Under the pieces are notes generated by a model, which was not told the DNA's origin, did no database searches, and was given only the letters and a program-made list of their open reading frames with translations. DNA of 64,000 nucleotides from Cellulomonas gelida (GTDB lineage Bacteria > Actinomycetota > Actinomycetes > Actinomycetales > Cellulomonadaceae): contig NZ_BJLQ01000007.1 of the NCBI RefSeq assembly GCF_006538725.1, forward strand, positions 62,001 to 126,000, given 5' to 3'. Made by a program: the position numbers and the translations under genes. Numbering within the stretch: the first letter of the stretch is position 1; each line of letters starts with the position of its first letter. Positions 8,541-21,083 of the stretch are shown one piece after another.

Positions 8541-8704
8541 GTATCAACGGAGTCACAACTGCAGAGCCGCGAGGGTACCCACGCGCAGGTGTAGCCCACC
8601 TTCGGGCAGGTCGACCGGGCTGGTCCCGTTGCGAACCACGAGAGTGCACGCTTGATCACCCTCAGGCAGCAGACACGACGACGGCGTCCCTCGGGGCGCC
8701 GTCG
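8541..8704 (+). ncRNA. Candidate Ms1/MTS2823 (scr3559)-type small RNA
   Basis: The 395-bp gap between two convergent genes holds no credible reading frame but has RNA-like structure. A nested long-range helix can form: CTGC 8559-8562/GCAG 8669-8672, GCC 8566-8568/GGC 8665-8667 and GAGGGT 8571-8576/ACCCTC 8658-8663. It encloses smaller hairpins (GCCC/GGGC near 8593-8606). An 8-bp GC hairpin at 8679-8704 could be its terminator. The position, immediately downstream of the Rv3661 homologue, is that of MTS2823 in M. tuberculosis, Ms1 in M. smegmatis and, as I recall, scr3559 in Streptomyces, RNAs that bind core RNA polymerase. The 5' end is a guess; no clear promoter was placed. Confidence 0.5.
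8679..8704 (+). terminator. GC hairpin, putative terminator
   Basis: CGACGGCG (8679-8686) pairs perfectly with CGCCGTCG (8697-8704) around a 10-base loop. It lies between the convergent HAD and Fic-like genes and could end the candidate small RNA or HAD read-through. There is no U-tract, as is usual in high-GC actinobacteria. Confidence 0.6.
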
Positions 8705-8819
8705 CTCGTGCGCGCCGATCCCGTCCGGCATCGCGGTCAGGTCGTCAGCCGCCACCGAGGTCAGCGGGATCTGACGACCTCGCACAGTCCTGACGACCTC
8801 GCGGGCGACGACGGACGTG

Positions 8820-9752
8820 TCAGGACAGGGAGCCGGCGAGCACCGAGTCCGCCACCGCGCGCGCTGCTGTGGCGCCCGCGACGACCGCCGACGCGTACGC
8901 CGTGACCCACGCCGCGACCCGGTCCGGCTCCCCCGTCGCGTAGCCCGCCACCCCCGCGACGTAGAGCTGGGGCGAGGCGGCCCACGTGAGCTCGGGCAGG
9001 ATCGAGCCGGTCGGGTCGAGCCCGCCGGACGTGGCGATCACCCGCGCGACGAGCCGAGCGACCATCCCGTTGCCCGCGACGAACGGCCGCACGGCCAGCA
9101 CCTCCGCGTGCACGAGCGCCGCGACGACGAGCGCGGGCGCGGTGGTCGTGGCGACGGTCCGGGCGAGCAGGTCGATGCGCGACGCGACCTCGAGCCCTGT
9201 CGACGACGAGCCGAGCCCTCGCTGGTCGAGCGCCGGCTCGTCTGTACGCAGCCGCCCGAGCGCGTCGACGGGCAACCACCCGGCACCGACGACCGTGTGC
9301 GCACGGGCGAGCAGCTGCGGCAGGGGCGGCAGCGCCGCACGCTGCTGCGCGCCGAGGTCGGGCACGAGCGCCTCGACGAGCGAGGACCCGCGCAGCGCCC
9401 CGACGAGCACGGACTGCGCATCCACGCCGCGCCCACCGGCGTACTGCACGCCGGTGGGCGCGGCACCGGCCCCCAGCGGGGCAGTCGCCCGTGCACCGTC
9501 GTCGGGCGGGGACGACGAGCTCGTCGCCCAGCTCGTCGTGCCGGTCGCGAGCGAGCGCACGAGGTCGAGCGGCAGCCGCGCGCCCTCGAGCGAGGCGCTG
9601 GCGTGCGCGGCGCGCAGCCCGGCCTCGGCGCGCACCTCTCGCCAGCGCCTGCGGTACGCCTCATGCCAGCGCAGCTCGTCGCACGCGGTGCGCGCGCTCT
9701 CGACGGCCTCAGCCGTCATCTCGACCCACCCGGCCAGCACGTCCCGCGTCAC
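8820..9752 (-). CDS. Fic-like protein lacking the catalytic His
   Basis: About 310 residues from the GTG at 9752 (an in-frame GTG at 9818 is also possible; neither has a strong ribosome site). A Fic inhibitory-helix motif (S/TxxxE(G/N)) appears near the N-terminus as SASLEG. The Fic core motif HPFx(D/E)GNGRxxR appears near residue 235 as [13 protein letters not shown]: the catalytic His is Arg, the acidic residue is Ala and the phosphate-anchor Arg is Met. AMPylation by the standard mechanism is therefore unlikely. Proteins of this type are found beside the same HAD gene in other actinobacteria and some may be mislabelled oxidoreductases. Its role is unknown. It is transcribed divergently from malic enzyme. 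Confidence 0.75.
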   Translation of the reverse strand: MTRDVLAGWVEMTAEAVESARTACDELRWHEAYRRRWREVRAEAGLRAAHASASLEGARLPLDLVRSLATGTTSWATSSSSPPDDGARATAPLGAGAAPTGVQYAGGRGVDAQSVLVGALRGSSLVEALVPDLGAQQRAALPPLPQLLARAHTVVGAGWLPVDALGRLRTDEPALDQRGLGSSSTGLEVASRIDLLARTVATTTAPALVVAALVHAEVLAVRPFVAGNGMVARLVARVIATSGGLDPTGSILPELTWAASPQLYVAGVAGYATGEPDRVAAWVTAYASAVVAGATAARAVADSVLAGSLS

Positions 9753-9841
9753 CCCGCGACGGTACCCGCGCCCCGAGTCCCCGAACGGCCGCGCGGCCCG
9801 AGCACGGTGCGCGGCCACTGACCGCGCGGCACACTGGCGCC

Positions 9842-11230
<1,389 letters not shown>

Positions 11231-11250
11231 CGCCGCTCGAACCGCGCCAC

Positions 11251-11291
11251 TGGGTGGAGAAGGTCACGCCGTACATGACCGGGTCCACCCA
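11251..11291. terminator. Bidirectional two-part hairpin between malic enzyme and OYE gene
   Basis: TGGGTGGA (11251-11258) pairs with TCCACCCA (11284-11291), and an inner GGTCA/TGACC stem extends the hairpin. It sits in the 87-bp gap between convergent genes and probably terminates both. Confidence 0.7.
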
Positions 11292-11317
11292 ATCGACTCG
11301 CGCCCCGGCGGGCGTGG

Positions 11318-12445
<1,128 letters not shown>

Positions 12446-12536
12446 GCGCGCGAATCTACGTCCCCGAGCGCGTCTCACCCGCGCGCGCAGCCTTTCGTCC
12501 CACGAACCGGATACGCGTCCACGCGAGCATGGCCAG

Positions 12537-13499
12537 GTGCTGAGCATCGAGGAAGCGGTCGAGACCCAGGCCGAGAACGCGCACCACAAGGTCGAGCTGC
12601 TGTCGACGCCGTGGTTGTTCCTGGTCCGCACCATGCTGGCCGGTGCGTACATCGGCATCGGCGTGGTCATCATGGTCGAGGCGGGCGGCCCGCTCGTCGC
12701 CGCCGGGAACCCGTTCGCGCCGCTCGTGCAGGGCATGGTCTTCGGCGTCGCGCTGACGATCGTCGTGATCGCCGGGGGCGAGCTCGCGACGTCCGCGATG
12801 ATGATGCTCACGCAGGGCGCGATGCGCCGTCGCATCTCCTGGGGCAAGGCGGGCGTGACGCTGCTCGCGGTGCTCGCCGGGAACCTCGTCGGCGCGTTCC
12901 TGTTCGCGACGCTCGTGCACCTGTCCGGCGTCACGGCACCGGGCACCGCGGCGGGCGAGAACATCGCCCGGATGATCGAGCACAAGGCGCACGAGACGAA
13001 CGTGCAGCTCCTGGTCCGCGGCATCCTGTGCAACCTGCTGGTCTGCCTCGGCGTGTGGTGCGCGACGAAGCTGCGCGACGAGGCCGCGAAGATCATGGCG
13101 ATCTTCGCGTGCGTCATGGTCTTCATCACCTCGGGCTTCGAGCACGTGGTCGCGAACATGACGACGATGTCGCTCGGCCTGCTCGGCGACCTGCCGGGCG
13201 CGACCGTGCTCGAGTTCGCGCGCAACATGCTCTTCGTCGGCCTCGGCAACACGATCGGCGGCGCGCTGCTCGTCGGCGCCGCGTACGCGTACCGCGCGAC
13301 GCCGCGCCTCACCGAGCCGACCGCGGCCGTCACGGCGGCGGTGACGCCGTCCGACGAGCCGGCGGCCGACGCGCCCGCGAACGACGCGCCTGCGAGCGAC
13401 GTCGCCGCGACCCCGACCGACGAGCAGGCGGACGACCGCGACTCCTCCGCGACTCGCGTCCCCCAGCAGGCGACCCGGAGCGAACCCGCCCTACGGTGA
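12537..13499 (+). CDS. Formate/nitrite transporter (FNT) family channel
   Basis: 320 residues from a GTG at 12537. The core is a six-helix FNT protein: LSTPWLFLVRTMLAGAYIGI, a re-entrant segment around GGELATSAMMMLTQGA, AGNLVGAFLFATLVHLSGV, VRGILCNLLVCLGVW (family NxxVC-type signature) and GFEHVVANMTTMSLG containing the conserved central-pore His. The last 60 residues are an Ala/Asp/Pro-rich cytoplasmic tail (EPAADAPANDAPASDVAA) not needed for transport. FocA/NirC relatives move formate, nitrite or hydrosulfide; the substrate cannot be chosen from sequence. An out-of-frame ATG at 12529 opens a four-codon minicistron overlapping the start, which may affect initiation. Confidence 0.9.
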   Translation: MLSIEEAVETQAENAHHKVELLSTPWLFLVRTMLAGAYIGIGVVIMVEAGGPLVAAGNPFAPLVQGMVFGVALTIVVIAGGELATSAMMMLTQGAMRRRISWGKAGVTLLAVLAGNLVGAFLFATLVHLSGVTAPGTAAGENIARMIEHKAHETNVQLLVRGILCNLLVCLGVWCATKLRDEAAKIMAIFACVMVFITSGFEHVVANMTTMSLGLLGDLPGATVLEFARNMLFVGLGNTIGGALLVGAAYAYRATPRLTEPTAAVTAAVTPSDEPAADAPANDAPASDVAATPTDEQADDRDSSATRVPQQATRSEPALR

Positions 13500-13546
13500 G
13501 TGGTGACGGCGGTGCGAGCCGGCACCGCCCGGAGCCGGGAGCCGTG

Positions 13547-14347
13547 ATGAGCACCTCCGACGACGAGACCGCTCGTGCCGAGGCCGCTGGACGAGCCGCC
13601 GACCCGACGAGCACCTCCGAGCCCTCCTCGGACACCGCCCGGCACGCCGTGGTGCGCCCCGAGCCCACCCCTCCGCCACCGCCACCCAGCGGCGCCAGGC
13701 CCTCGACCGTCCCCGCACCACCGCCCGCACCCTCGCCCGCGCCGGTCCTCGCGAGCCCGCCCGACGACGGCACGGAGCAGCCCACGACCGGGCAGGCGCC
13801 ACCCCAGGCGACACAGCCTGCCGGTGATCAGACGCGCGCCGACGACCCCGCACTCTTCCCCACGCCGAACGCACCGCACCGCACCGCGACGGGCACCCAC
13901 GTGCTCGGTGCGCTCGCGGGCCTCCTGCTCGCTCCCCTCGCGGTGACGGTGCTGCTGCTCGGGCAGTCGCGCATCCTCGCGGTGCAGGTGGTGGGCTGGG
14001 ACGACGCGGTCGACTGGTCGGGCGTCGTGCTCGTCGTGCTCGCGCTCGTCGCGCTGGGGTGGGTCGCGCTGCTCGCGGTGTGGACCCCCGCGGCTCCGAT
14101 CACGGGCGGCGTGGTGCTCACGGTGCTCGGTGCGGTCGCCCTGACGGCCCCGCACGTGGTGCACACCCAGGTGCTCCGCGTGGTCGACGAGAGCAGCTGG
14201 CGGTCGACGGCGCTCGAGGTCACGGTCGCGGGCACGTCGGGCACGCTGCTGGTCGCGGGCTTCCTGCTGCTGCTCGCGGGCGTCGTGGCGCTCGCAGCGC
14301 ACCGGCGCGGCCTCGCCCTCGGGGCGTTCCGCGAGCGCCACCGCTGA
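13547..14347 (+). CDS. Pro-rich membrane protein of unknown function
   Basis: 266 residues; ATG at 13547, 47 bp after the FNT gene and probably co-transcribed. Residues 1-115 are disordered and rich in Pro, Ala, Ser and Thr, with runs such as PTPPPPPPSGARPS. Residues 116-266 contain four predicted membrane helices (VLGALAGLLLAPLAVTVLLL; VVLVVLALVALGWVALLAV; GGVVLTVLGAVALTAP; LLVAGFLLLLAGVVALAA). I do not recognise a family. Similar proteins with a Pro-rich cytoplasmic head are common in actinobacteria. Confidence 0.75.
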   Translation: MSTSDDETARAEAAGRAADPTSTSEPSSDTARHAVVRPEPTPPPPPPSGARPSTVPAPPPAPSPAPVLASPPDDGTEQPTTGQAPPQATQPAGDQTRADDPALFPTPNAPHRTATGTHVLGALAGLLLAPLAVTVLLLGQSRILAVQVVGWDDAVDWSGVVLVVLALVALGWVALLAVWTPAAPITGGVVLTVLGAVALTAPHVVHTQVLRVVDESSWRSTALEVTVAGTSGTLLVAGFLLLLAGVVALAAHRRGLALGAFRERHR

Positions 14348-14536
14348 CCTCCCGACGAGCGGCGCGCACGGGTCCCACCGCGCGGCACCCCGCGGGTCGC
14401 TGCGCGACCCGCGAACCGCCGGATACCGCCCACCGCAGGGCGCATCGGGCCCGGTGGTGGCTAGAGTCTCCCCACGGAAGGACCTTGGTCCTGCCTCGTT
14501 CGACCCGCACCGATGTCGCTGCACCTGGAGGCCTGC

Positions 14537-16525
<1,989 letters not shown>

Positions 16526-16580
16526 CGGGCGCGAGCCGAGAACCGCTGCGGCGCCGCACGAAGCGGCGACCTCCAGGTCA

Positions 16581-16614
16581 CGCGGCCCGGGACGTGCAAC
16601 CGCCCCGGGCCGCG
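16581..16614 (+). terminator. Strong GC hairpin after acs
   Basis: A perfect 11-bp stem (CGCGGCCCGGG 16581-16591 / CCCGGGCCGCG 16604-16614) with a 12-base loop, 56 bp after the acs stop codon. Confidence 0.8.
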
Positions 16615-16800
16615 TTCGTCGTCCCCGACGCGCAACGTTTAGGCGCGTGTCCCGACGGCGACCGCCCTGGTTGGGTGACGGTGTGCCTGCCCTCGGCGGG
16701 TACTCAGCCAACCCCACCGGCCACGCACGCCGTGGCCACGACCCACGATGATCTTCGGCTACCCAGCCCAGTCGCCGAGGCTCTCAGGAAGAGGTTTTCC

Positions 16801-18213
16801 ATGAGGTCTCGACCCCTGTTCGCGTGCGCTGCGGCGGCCGCCATGGTCGTCGCGCTCGGCGCCACGGCCCTGGCCACGTCGGCCACCGCCGCGACGCCCC
16901 CGGGCCTGCACGTCTCCGGGACGCAGCTGCTGGAGAAGGACGGCACGCCGTTCGTCGCCCGCGGCGTGAGCCACGCGCACACCTGGTACACGTCCCAGAC
17001 ACCCACGGCGATCCCGGCGATCCGCGCCGCCGGGGCCAACGCGCTGCGCGTCGTGCTGTCCGGCGGCGACCGCTGGACCAAGAACGACGCGACCGACGTC
17101 GCGAACATCATCAGCCTGTGCAAGGCCAACAAGCTCATCTGCATGCTCGAGAACCACGACACCACGGGCTACGGCGAGCAGAGCGGTGCGGTCACGCTCG
17201 ACAAGGCCGCCGACTACTGGGTGAGCATCGCCTCGGCCCTCAAGGGCCAGGAGGACTACGTCCAGATCAACATCGGCAACGAGCCGTACGGCAACAACGC
17301 CACCGCCAACGCCGGCTGGACCGCTGACTCGATCGCGGCGATCAAGAAGCTGCGCACCGCGGGCCTGCACCACAACATCGTGATCGACGCACCGTCGTGG
17401 GGTCAGGACTGGGCAGGCATCATGCGCGACAACGCCCAGACCGTCGCCGCGGGCGACCCGGACGGCAACGTCCTGTTCTCCGTCCACATGTACGGCGTCT
17501 ACAACAACGCCTCGACCATCAAGACGTACCTCGACGCGTTCAAGGCGAAGGGCCTGCCGCTCGTGATCGGCGAGTTCGGCAACATGCACTCCGACGGCGA
17601 CCCCGACGAGGACACGATCATGTCCGAGGCGGTCGCGCGGGGGCTCGGGTACTACGGCTGGTCGTGGTCCGGCAACGGCGGCGGCGTCGAGTACCTGGAC
17701 ATGGTCACGGGCTTCAACCCCGCCCAGAAGACCTCGTGGGGGACGCGGATCTTCGACGGCGCGAACGGCATCAAGGCCACCGCGGTCACGGCGAAGATCT
17801 TCGGCTCGCAGCCGACCTCCACGCCCACCCCGACGCCGACACCCACGGTCACGCCGACGCCGACACCCACCCCGACGAGCACGCCGTCACCGACGCCCAC
17901 CGCGTCGCCCACGACGAACCCCACCGGCACGTGCGTGGCGACCTTCACGGTCGTCGGCTCGTGGCCCGGCGGGTTCCAGGGCGCGGTGACCGTCAAGGCG
18001 GGCGCGACCGCGCTCTCGTCGTGGCGCACGACGTTCGCCCTGTCGGGTGCCACCGTCCAGCAGGGGTGGAGCGGCACGTTCAGCGGCACGTCCATCGTGA
18101 CCGTGACGAACGCGCCGTGGAACGGGGCCCTCGCGCCGGGGCAGACCGCCGAGTACGGGTTCATCGGCTCGGGTGCCGCGCCCAGCACGCCGCCCCCGGT
18201 GACGTGCGCCTGA
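16801..18213 (+). CDS. Secreted endo-beta-1,4-mannanase, GH5 subfamily 8, with CBM2
   Basis: 470 residues; ATG at 16801 preceded by AGGAAGAGG. Residues 1-31 are a Sec signal peptide ending near ATAATP. The GH5_8 catalytic domain (about 32-335) closely resembles Streptomyces ManA, with RGVSHAHTWY, SLCKANKLICMLENHDTTGY, the acid/base Glu161 in INIGNEPYGN and the nucleophile Glu258 in LVIGEFGNMHSDG. A Thr/Pro linker (about 336-376, TPTPTPTPT repeats) leads to a family 2 cellulose-binding module (about 377-470) bounded by Cys in GTCVATF and VTCA. It should cleave mannan in plant cell walls while bound to cellulose. The 275-bp upstream region shows no CebR-type box. Confidence 0.95.
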   Translation: MRSRPLFACAAAAAMVVALGATALATSATAATPPGLHVSGTQLLEKDGTPFVARGVSHAHTWYTSQTPTAIPAIRAAGANALRVVLSGGDRWTKNDATDVANIISLCKANKLICMLENHDTTGYGEQSGAVTLDKAADYWVSIASALKGQEDYVQINIGNEPYGNNATANAGWTADSIAAIKKLRTAGLHHNIVIDAPSWGQDWAGIMRDNAQTVAAGDPDGNVLFSVHMYGVYNNASTIKTYLDAFKAKGLPLVIGEFGNMHSDGDPDEDTIMSEAVARGLGYYGWSWSGNGGGVEYLDMVTGFNPAQKTSWGTRIFDGANGIKATAVTAKIFGSQPTSTPTPTPTPTVTPTPTPTPTSTPSPTPTASPTTNPTGTCVATFTVVGSWPGGFQGAVTVKAGATALSSWRTTFALSGATVQQGWSGTFSGTSIVTVTNAPWNGALAPGQTAEYGFIGSGAAPSTPPPVTCA

Positions 18214-18228
18214 GCTGACGCGTCCGCT

Positions 18229-18273
18229 GCGTCCGACGAACCTGCGTCCGACGAGCACGCGTCCGACGGGCAC
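18229..18273. repeat. 15-bp tandem repeat, three copies
   Basis: Units GCGTCCGACGAACCT, GCGTCCGACGAGCAC and GCGTCCGACGGGCAC follow each other at 18229-18243, 18244-18258 and 18259-18273, just after the mannanase stop. A partial unit precedes them. Confidence 0.8.
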
Positions 18274-18336
18274 GCGCCGGCGAGCACCGGCGCCGCCTCG
18301 CCCTGGTCCGAGCCTCGCGCTCAGGCCAGGGCGAGG
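18274..18336. terminator. Two consecutive hairpins between mannanase and flavin monooxygenase
   Basis: GCGCCGG 18274-18280/CCGGCGC 18287-18293 is followed by an 11-bp perfect stem (CCTCGCCCTGG 18296-18306 / CCAGGGCGAGG 18326-18336). The second overlaps the stop of the convergent monooxygenase, so the pair probably terminates both genes. Confidence 0.7.
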
Positions 18337-19949
18337 TGCGTCAGGAGCTCCTTGACCGAGTCACGACCGGCCCGGTTGGCGCCGACCGTCGAGGCCGACG
18401 GCCCGTAGCCGACGAGGTGGATCCGCGGGTCGGCGGCCACGCGTGTCCCCTCCATCACGACCCCGCCGTGCGGGCCCCGCAGCCGCAGGGACGCGAGGTG
18501 GTCGAGCGCGGGCCGGTAGCCCGTGGCCCACACGATCGTGCGCGCCTCGACGTGCGGGTCGCCGCCGACCCACGCGCCCGGCCCGACGAGGGGGTCGTCG
18601 GGCGCACCGTCGGCACCGACGGCGGGCACGGGTGGCGGGACCGGGTCGTCCCACGCGACGCCGTCGGCGACGATCCGGCTGAACATCGGCCGCGCCCGCA
18701 GCACGCCGGACGCGATGCCCTCGCGGTACGCGTCGGTCAGCGGCAGACCGGTGACGGAGACGATCGACCCGGGCGGCAGCCCCACCGCGGTGCGCTCGGC
18801 GACGAGGGCGACGGCGGCACGCCCGAGCTCGGGCGTCAGGTCGCCGTGCCGCCAGGCGGGCGGGCGGCGGGTGACCCACGTGGTCGTCGTGACCTGGGCG
18901 AGCTCGAGCAGCAGCTGCACGGCCGACGTCCCGCCGCCCACGACGACGACGTGGCCGTCGGCGAGATCGTGCGGGTCACGCACGTCGCGCGAGTGCACCT
19001 GACGGCCGCGGAACGCCGCACGGCCCGGGTAGGTGGGCCAGAAGGGCTTGCGCCACGTGCCCGACGCGTTGACGACCCCGCGCGCACGCCACACCACCGA
19101 CTCGCCGCTGGTGTCGACGAGGTGCGACGTGACCCGCAGGCGCCCGCGGCCGAGCCGGTCGTCCGGCTCGTCGGGGTCCTCCTCGACGCGCGTCACGGTC
19201 ACGGGACGCTGCACGTGCAGGCCGAACGCCTCCTCGTACTGCGCGAAGTAGTACGGCACCGCCTTGGCGGCGCTCTCGGAGGGGTCCGGCACGAGCAGCG
19301 GCATGCCCGGCAGGTCGTGCACCCCGTGCGCGTCGGAGACCCGCATGCCGGGCGGCCGGTGCTGCCACGCGCCGCCGGGCTCGGGCGCGTCGTCGAGCAC
19401 GACGAACGTCGCGGCCGCGTCCTGCCAGCCGCGGTCTCCGACGGGCACGAGCCCCGCGCGGTGCAGGTGGTACGCCGCGGACAGGCCCGCCTGGCCGGCT
19501 CCGATCACGACGACGTCGACGTCGACCACCGTGGGCGCGCCGTCCTGCTGGGTGCCGTCGACCTCCGGACGGGACTCGGCCTCGGCCTCAGCACGTGCCC
19601 GCCGGGCTCGTCGTCCGCCGACGACCCCCTGCGCCCGCTCGGCCACCGGCGCGACACCGGCGGGCTCGGCCACCGGCGCGACACCGGCGGGCTCGGCCGT
19701 CGCGGGCTCCGCAGTCGCGGGGTCGGCCGTCGCGGGGTCGGTGCGCGGCGGCGCGGCGCTCTCGGCGGCGGCCGCCGCGGCGGCGCGCAGGCTCCGGCGG
19801 GTCACGCGCCGCGTCCCGGCAGGGTTCGTCGGGGTGGCCTGGTCGGCCGAGGGCTCCGTCACGGCCGCGGCGCCCGCGAGCGCTGTTGCCGGAGGCAGCG
19901 GGTCGCGGTCATCCCGGCCCGCGCGCACGAGGTCGGGGTCGAGGTTCAT
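18321..19949 (-). CDS. Flavin-containing monooxygenase-like oxidoreductase with disordered N-terminal extension
   Basis: 542 residues from ATG 19949. Residues 1-140 are low-complexity Ala/Pro/Glu/Thr-rich sequence, including an exact nine-residue repeat EPAGVAPVA encoded by a 27-bp DNA tandem. The enzyme core starts with an FAD-binding motif VVVIGAGQAGLSAAYHL, then WQHRPPGMRVSD, an NADPH-binding VVVGGGTSAVQLLLELA and the ATG motif IVWATGYRP. This is the two-dinucleotide-fold layout of FMO/Baeyer-Villiger-like NAD(P)-binding proteins such as CzcO. The exact FxGxxxHxxx(Y/F) motif is represented by FRGRQVHSRD. Substrate unknown. The N-terminal extension is absent from most relatives and may reflect a later true start, but no better start is obvious. 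Confidence 0.87.
   Translation of the reverse strand: MNLDPDLVRAGRDDRDPLPPATALAGAAAVTEPSADQATPTNPAGTRRVTRRSLRAAAAAAAESAAPPRTDPATADPATAEPATAEPAGVAPVAEPAGVAPVAERAQGVVGGRRARRARAEAEAESRPEVDGTQQDGAPTVVDVDVVVIGAGQAGLSAAYHLHRAGLVPVGDRGWQDAAATFVVLDDAPEPGGAWQHRPPGMRVSDAHGVHDLPGMPLLVPDPSESAAKAVPYYFAQYEEAFGLHVQRPVTVTRVEEDPDEPDDRLGRGRLRVTSHLVDTSGESVVWRARGVVNASGTWRKPFWPTYPGRAAFRGRQVHSRDVRDPHDLADGHVVVVGGGTSAVQLLLELAQVTTTTWVTRRPPAWRHGDLTPELGRAAVALVAERTAVGLPPGSIVSVTGLPLTDAYREGIASGVLRARPMFSRIVADGVAWDDPVPPPVPAVGADGAPDDPLVGPGAWVGGDPHVEARTIVWATGYRPALDHLASLRLRGPHGGVVMEGTRVAADPRIHLVGYGPSASTVGANRAGRDSVKELLTHLALA
19638..19691. repeat. 27-bp perfect tandem repeat, two copies
   Basis: Two identical 27-bp units at 19638-19664 and 19665-19691 (each begins CTCGGCCACCGGCG) lie inside the monooxygenase N-terminal extension and encode a nine-residue repeat. 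Copy number may vary by slippage. Confidence 0.9.
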
Positions 19950-20096
19950 GATCGGTCCAACGTACGTCACCCGGACCGCCGACCACAGGCCGATCGCGCG
20001 GCGGTCAGGCGACCGGGGCCGCTCACCGGCTCCCCACCTGTCGCTCTCCCGGGTGACCCGCTGCCCTCGAGCCGTCTCGCGTGATGGGATGGGCGG

Positions 20097-21083
20097 ATGG
20101 TCGAGCCGACGAAGGCACGCGTCGCGGTCACCGCGCACACCGGACCCCTCGAGCCCCTGACCGCTGCCGCGGTCCGTCGGCTCGCCGCCGAGGCGGCGGC
20201 GCACGACGAGGTGGCCCCTCTCTCCGAGCAGCCGCTGCTGTGGCTCGAGGACCCGCAGGCGGCAGTCGTCCACCTGCTGGCGACGCTCTCGCCGGGGGAC
20301 GCCGCACAGGTCGTCGGCTACGCGCAGGTCGAGGTCGGCAGCACGACGACGGCCCGCGCCGAGCTCGTCGTGCACCCGGCGCACCGCGGAGCGGGCGTGG
20401 GGTCGGCCCTGCTCGAGGCCGCGGGCGGGCAGGCGCGCGAGGTCCCGTCGCGCGTGCTGCACGTGTGGGCGCACGGCGACCTGCCGCAGGCCCGGGCGCT
20501 CGTGCGCTCGGCGGGCATGGCGGTCGTGCGCGAGCTGTGGCAGATGCGCCTCGACCTCGCGCGGCGGCCCACGGCGCCGGACCGGCCGCTGCCGCCCGGG
20601 GTCACGGTGCGCGCGTTCGTGCCGGGACAGGACGAGGAGGCGTGGCGCCGGGTCAACTCGCGCGCGTTCGCCCACCACCCCGAGCAGGGCCGCATGACGA
20701 GCGCGGACCTGCGGGCGCGCGAGGCCGAGCCGTGGTTCGACCCGGCCGGCTTCCTGCTCGCCGAGCGCGACGGCGTCCTGCTCGGCTCGGTGTGGACCAA
20801 GGTCCACCCGGCGGGTGAGCACGGCGACGAGCCGGTCGGGGAGATCTACGTCGTCGGCGTCGACCCGGACGCCCAGGGGCTCGGGCTGGGCGGCGCGCTG
20901 ACCGACCTCGGGCTGACGCACCTGACGGTCACCGGGCTGCGCTCGGTCATCCTCTACACCGAGGCGGCGAACGAGGTCGCCATCAGGACGTACCGCCGTG
21001 CGGGGTTCGTGCGCAGCGGGGTGGACGTGATGTTCGGGGACGACACGCCTCGTTCACCCAGTGGTGCCACCATGGCCCCATGA
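20097..21083 (+). CDS. mshD: Mycothiol synthase
   Basis: 328 residues; acetylates Cys-GlcN-Ins with acetyl-CoA in the last step of mycothiol synthesis, the actinobacterial redox buffer. Two GNAT domains in tandem: the N-terminal one with [21 protein letters not shown] and the active C-terminal one with [21 protein letters not shown] (acetyl-CoA pyrophosphate loop) and [19 protein letters not shown]. Also typical are [16 protein letters not shown] and [11 protein letters not shown]. The stop overlaps the ppk start (ATGA), so this begins a three-gene overlapping operon mshD-ppk-Nudix. Confidence 0.94.
   Translation: MVEPTKARVAVTAHTGPLEPLTAAAVRRLAAEAAAHDEVAPLSEQPLLWLEDPQAAVVHLLATLSPGDAAQVVGYAQVEVGSTTTARAELVVHPAHRGAGVGSALLEAAGGQAREVPSRVLHVWAHGDLPQARALVRSAGMAVVRELWQMRLDLARRPTAPDRPLPPGVTVRAFVPGQDEEAWRRVNSRAFAHHPEQGRMTSADLRAREAEPWFDPAGFLLAERDGVLLGSVWTKVHPAGEHGDEPVGEIYVVGVDPDAQGLGLGGALTDLGLTHLTVTGLRSVILYTEAANEVAIRTYRRAGFVRSGVDVMFGDDTPRSPSGATMAP

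Noticed and set aside
16663-16717. GGTTGG...CCAACC inverted repeat upstream of the mannanase as an operator
   Set aside because: Only six bases pair cleanly across a long spacer, and it does not match a known mannan or cellulose regulator box; too weak to call.
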